A stretch of 64,000 nt of DNA from contig JBBPUQ010000010.1 in assembly GCA_038501195.1 (NCBI GenBank), positions 3,842,001 to 3,906,000 of the forward strand, written 5' to 3'. Positions 60,051-64,000 of this stretch are shown piece after piece. Both the position numbers and the translations under genes were made by a program. Position 1 is the stretch's first letter. The number at the start of each line of letters is the position of its first letter. Under the pieces are notes generated by a model. The model was given only the letters and a program-made list of their open reading frames with translations. It was not told the DNA's origin and made no database searches. This DNA comes from Nemania diffusa. Lineage: Eukaryota; Ascomycota; Sordariomycetes; Xylariales; Xylariaceae.

Positions 60051-63000
60051 ACTTGATTTTTTTATATTGTTTTTGTTAGCTTAATAATGCTTAAAATATA
60101 AGCTAATTATAAAACACTACAATTTCGCTTTTTAAGTTTTTAAAGTATTTTTACTTTTTTTTTTAAAATTATAAGTATATAAAAAACCTTTTTATTACTT
60201 TTTAATACTTTTGTTTTTTTTAAATACTAATTACAATTGCTGCTTTTTTTTATTATAACTTGTTTTATTTTAATATAAATATACTAGTACTTTTTTTTTT
60301 GTTGTTTTGTTATTAATTATTTAGTTACTGCTTTTTTTTATAAAATATATTAATAACAACATATTATATTAGCTAATTTTAAATTTATTTATTTACTTAA
60401 GTAAACTTATAGTAATATTTGCAGCTTTATTTTAATAATATACTACTTTTTTTTTTTATATATTTATTTATTAATTAATATAATTTGCAAATTTAAATTA
60501 TTTTTAGCTATATATAAAATTAACTTATTTATTTAAATATTATATTAGTATTATTATTTACTTTAAAAAATTATATACTCAATATATGCTACAGCTATAA
60601 ATACTTAAAGCAAATGTTGCATATATTTATATATTTATTTTTTATTCAACTTTATATTTCTTTTGTTAAATATTATATTATTTTTACTTTGTACTAACAT
60701 TGTTTAAAATATTACATTTTTTTAATATACTAGTTATAAAATGCTTTACAATTTTATATATATTAATTAAAATTATTGTTTAATATTTTTATAGTTTTAT
60801 ATTATATTTTTTTTTTTATAAATTATAAGCAGTTATATTGTTTAGTTTTATATACTAAACTTTTTAATATATTAAATGTATTAATGTTTAACTTAAACTA
60901 ATAGCTAGTATTTTGTAAACTTTTACAGATTTTTTGCTACTTAATAAAATACTAAATACTTTTTAAAGTAGCTAACTTAAACTATATAGTTTATTTTTTT
61001 AACTTTATATGCTTTTTTATATTAGTTAAACTTAGTTTATTATTACTTTTTATTTTATTGCAAACTTGTATATGTTATATTTTTACAAAAAACTTTACTG
61101 TTGCAAATAAGCTAAAAAACTACTTTTTGAGCTTTTTTAACTAGTATTAATTTAAGTTCCGATTTAATTATATTAGAAGTTTTAATTTATAACTAATAAA
61201 CTTTTAGTTTAAATTTAAAAAAAAAAGTTAAAAAAACTATTAAAAACTTTTTATAGCTTTTTTATTTCAAGTTTAATACTAAATACTAAACTAAAAATAA
61301 TTTAGCTAATATCGAAACATTATTTAAAAAATTACTTATTATTTTTATACTTTATAAACTATTTTTTATAAAAGTTTATTTTTAGTATTAACTTAGTTTT
61401 TATAAAACAATAAATAAACTTGTTAATACTTAGTTTTAGCAACTGTAAAAGCTATTAAACTATTAACAAATAAATAAATCTAAACTAACTAGCAAAAAAA
61501 ATTAAAATCTTTTTTATAGCATGTTTAGTTTTACTTTTTATTTTTAGTACACTTTTATAATACTAAAATTATTTAGAATTAACTTTACTTTTAAAATTAA
61601 ACTAGGTATAAAGTTACTAAACAACAAACTAAAAACAGAGCTAAAACTAGTAGTTTTTTTTAGTATAAAAGTTATATTTTACTTTAGTTTTTTTTTAAAC
61701 TAGTTTAAAATTTCTGTTAAATATATACTTTTTTATATTTTTAATTTGTTTTTTATAAAAATCTGCTATATTGTAATATTTATATATTTACTTTTATATA
61801 ACTAATAAACTTTTTTTATATATAACTACTATTTAAAATTTACAATTATATAAAACTTAAGTGTTAAAACAGTTTAAATTTAGTTTTGCTTTATTAAACT
61901 AAACTTTTTATATAAACTAGCTATATTAAAACTATTAATTAATATTAGTTAACGATATAATTAAATACTTTAGTAAACTTAACAATAAATATATAAATAT
62001 TATGTTTTTAAATCAGTATACGCTTTTTTTTTTAAAAAGAGCTTTATTAACTATTTACAATCAAAGTTATATATTGAAATTAAAACAGATCGTAAAAAAA
62101 AAAACGCGATTATTTACAACTAAATAAAATAAACTAATATTTATATTAATATTGTTTAATAAAATAATAATTTTTAAAAAAAAAATAAAGCTAAAAAAAA
62201 TAATAAAACTAAAAAAAAAAATAAAGCTAAAAAAAATAAATTAGCTAAAAAAAATAATAAAGCTAAAAAAAATAATAAAACTAAAAAAAATAATAAGTTT
62301 AAAAAAAATAATAAATATAAAAAAGCTAATAAATATAAAAAAACTAATAAATGTAAAAAAAATATTAATTTTAATTAAAAATTTACTTTTTTTTATTAGT
62401 TTGTTTATTTATTGCTAGTAAAATATACTATTATAGTATAAATAATAAATACTTTTTTATATATATATTTTGTTAGTTTGGTTTTTTATATTTTAAAATA
62501 ACAAATATAGTTTATTTACAAACTAAAATAATAAAATAAATTAACTAGATCTTTTTTTAGTACTAGCATAAAATTATTTAAATATATATTAAAACTTATA
62601 AATTTTTATATTTTTGTATTAATATTTAACAAAAGTTCTTTTTAATATATTTTTAATTTATATATAGTAACTAAATATATTATAAATTATTTAACTAGTT
62701 ATAAAATTGTAGCTATAATATTAGTTATACTATTAGATTTTTTATTTAGTAGTTTTTTAAACTTGCTTATTAATTATTTGTTTTTTTTAGAAATAAAAAC
62801 ATGTTTATTTAAGTATTAAAACAAAATATGTAATATATATATAATACAATCTAAAAAACTGTTTATAGCTATTTCGATTATTTTTAAAAATATAAAACAG
62901 TAAAACTAGTAATTTAAAAAAACAATCAAACAATATTAATGTAAAAAAACTACTGTAAATTATACACAGCAATTTAATTAATTAATACTAAAAGCATAAA

Positions 63001-63495
63001 ATACTACAGATTGTTTATATTTGTATTTTATAATAAAAAATTATTTTTTTGCTAGCTAATAAATAAAAAATAAAAATTTAAAGCTATAATAACTAAATTA
63101 ACAAAACTTTTTATAACTATATTTTTTTTACTGTTTTATTATATTAAAATATTTTGTTATATTATAATAATTTTTTAGCAAAGTTATAAAATTTAACTTT
63201 AAAAAGTTTAAATAAACTTATTTATATATAATATTTTTTAAACTATACTTAGTTAACATTATTAAATATTTTTTAAGTTTATTAAATTAACATTATAAAT
63301 TTAATAATATAATATTATATTTTAAAATTTATAATTTATAATTTAAATATATAATATATAAATTTTATTTTTTAATATATAAATTTTTTTAATAATATTA
63401 TAATAATAAATTTAAATTTTTAATTTTTAATTTAAAATAAAAATTATTATTAAAACTTTATTATATAATATTATTAAATAATAAATTTAATTATT
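54038..63495. other. AT-rich degraded repeat region
   Basis: More G/C than the block at 26-40 kb, mainly in GCT, AGC, AAC and GTT words, but with no frame long enough to call. Homopolymers include a run of about 30 T near 60020. The lysine-codon repeat at 62165-62360 is listed separately. The base pattern fits older or partly RIP-mutated transposons; no ends or target duplications were found beyond 54037. Confidence 0.5.
62165..62360 (+). repeat. codon-phased Lys-rich tandem repeat relic
   Basis: Units of 15 or 18 bp, such as AATAAAGCTAAAAAA, recur about a dozen times. The unit lengths are multiples of three; one frame reads as KKNNKAKKNNKTKKNN-type peptide. This fits the remains of a coding repeat rich in Lys with Asn, where Asn could derive from Asp by G-to-A change. 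No flanking ORF supports a live gene. Confidence 0.55.
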
Positions 63496-63913
63496 AAATT
63501 ATAAATTATAAATTATAAATTATAAATTATAAATTATAAATTATAAATTATAAATTATAAATTATAAATTATAAATTATAAATTATAAATTATAAATTAT
63601 AAATTATAAATTATAAATTATAAATTATAAATTATAAATTATAAATTATAAATTATAAATTATAAATTATAAATTATAAATTATAAATTATAAATTATAA
63701 ATTATAAATTATAAATTATAAATTATAAATTATAAATTATAAATTATAAATTATAAATTATAAATTATAAATTATAAATTATAAATTATAAATTATAAAT
63801 TATAAATTATAAATTATAAATTATAAATTATAAATTATAAATTATAAATTATAAATTATAAATTATAAATTATAAATTATAAATTATAAATTATAAATTA
63901 TAAATTATAAATT
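63496..63913. repeat. heptanucleotide satellite (AAATTAT)n
   Basis: An uninterrupted 418-bp array of the 7-bp unit AAATTAT, about 60 copies, without visible unit variation. A degenerate flank (63300-63495) shows shorter runs of the same word. The sequence is not the fungal telomere repeat TTAGGG. Confidence 0.95.
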
Positions 63914-64000
63914 TTAAATTATAAATTAATAAATTTAATTTTAAAATTTTTATATAAAAAGTTTTTAATATAATAAATAACTTTATATAATAATATATAT

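Noticed and set aside
53059..63495. Live transposon genes in the right AT block
   Set aside because: All frames are broken by TAA/TAG; no protein motif of a transposase or reverse transcriptase could be read.
63496..63913. Telomere
   Set aside because: The unit is AAATTAT, not TTAGGG, and unique sequence continues after the array.

Overview
The window is nuclear DNA from a filamentous ascomycete (Pezizomycotina). The signs are short spliceosomal introns (46-144 nt) with GT..AG ends and CTAAC/CTGAC-type branch sites, Zn2Cys6 and Fungal_trans_2 regulators, a type I fungal fatty acid synthase alpha subunit, and gene islands that alternate with extremely A+T-rich blocks. The A+T blocks carry LTR retrotransposons in which nearly every G/C has gone to A/T, the pattern expected of repeat-induced point mutation (RIP). 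Gene models were built by hand-splicing; intron coordinates are given in the entries.

Layout. 1-890: moderately AT-rich, no convincing gene. 891-22804: gene island 1, holding a cis-aconitate decarboxylase homologue (CadA/IRG1 type), a Zn2Cys6 regulator, a fatty acid synthase alpha subunit that ends after the ketosynthase domain, a citrate/alkylcitrate synthase without a targeting peptide, an NmrA-like NADP-binding protein, a divergent second-type beta-tubulin, and a Fungal_trans_2-like protein without a zinc finger. 24263-25837: a PD-(D/E)XK nuclease-like pseudogene whose nonsense codons are TAG where homologues carry Trp, as RIP would produce. 26276-40186: an LTR retrotransposon (element A, 394-bp LTRs, target duplication AAACT) with a second one nested in it (element B, 308-bp LTRs, target duplication AATAT). 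40261-48526: gene island 2, with a very large fused redox protein (IDO/PrnB-like haem domain, NADPH/FAD reductase, cytochrome b5, long tail) and a von Willebrand A-like protein. 49146-49613: a hAT-type MITE with 8-bp target duplications. About 51170 to the end: a second AT-rich block with an inverted, interrupted B LTR, a solo A LTR, a truncated B LTR, a lysine-coding repeat relic and a long heptanucleotide satellite.

How the genes fit together. FAS alpha, an extramitochondrial citrate synthase and a cis-aconitate decarboxylase are the enzyme set known from fungal alkylcitrate/alkylitaconate pathways (hexylitaconic acid, oryzines, sporothriolide): a short fatty acyl chain is condensed with oxaloacetate, dehydrated and decarboxylated. 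FAS beta and an alkylcitrate dehydratase are not in the window. The beta-tubulin has non-standard residues at the benzimidazole/colchicine site (Tyr167, Ser239) and a remodelled M-loop, so it is a candidate self-resistance gene, though it could be an ordinary divergent paralogue. The strongest candidate for an undescribed system is the 40-45 kb fusion: its haem domain and reductase-b5 part look like two adjacent genes, but a 53-nt intron with near-consensus signals joins them in frame, predicting a self-reducing IDO-like oxygenase of about 1576 residues.
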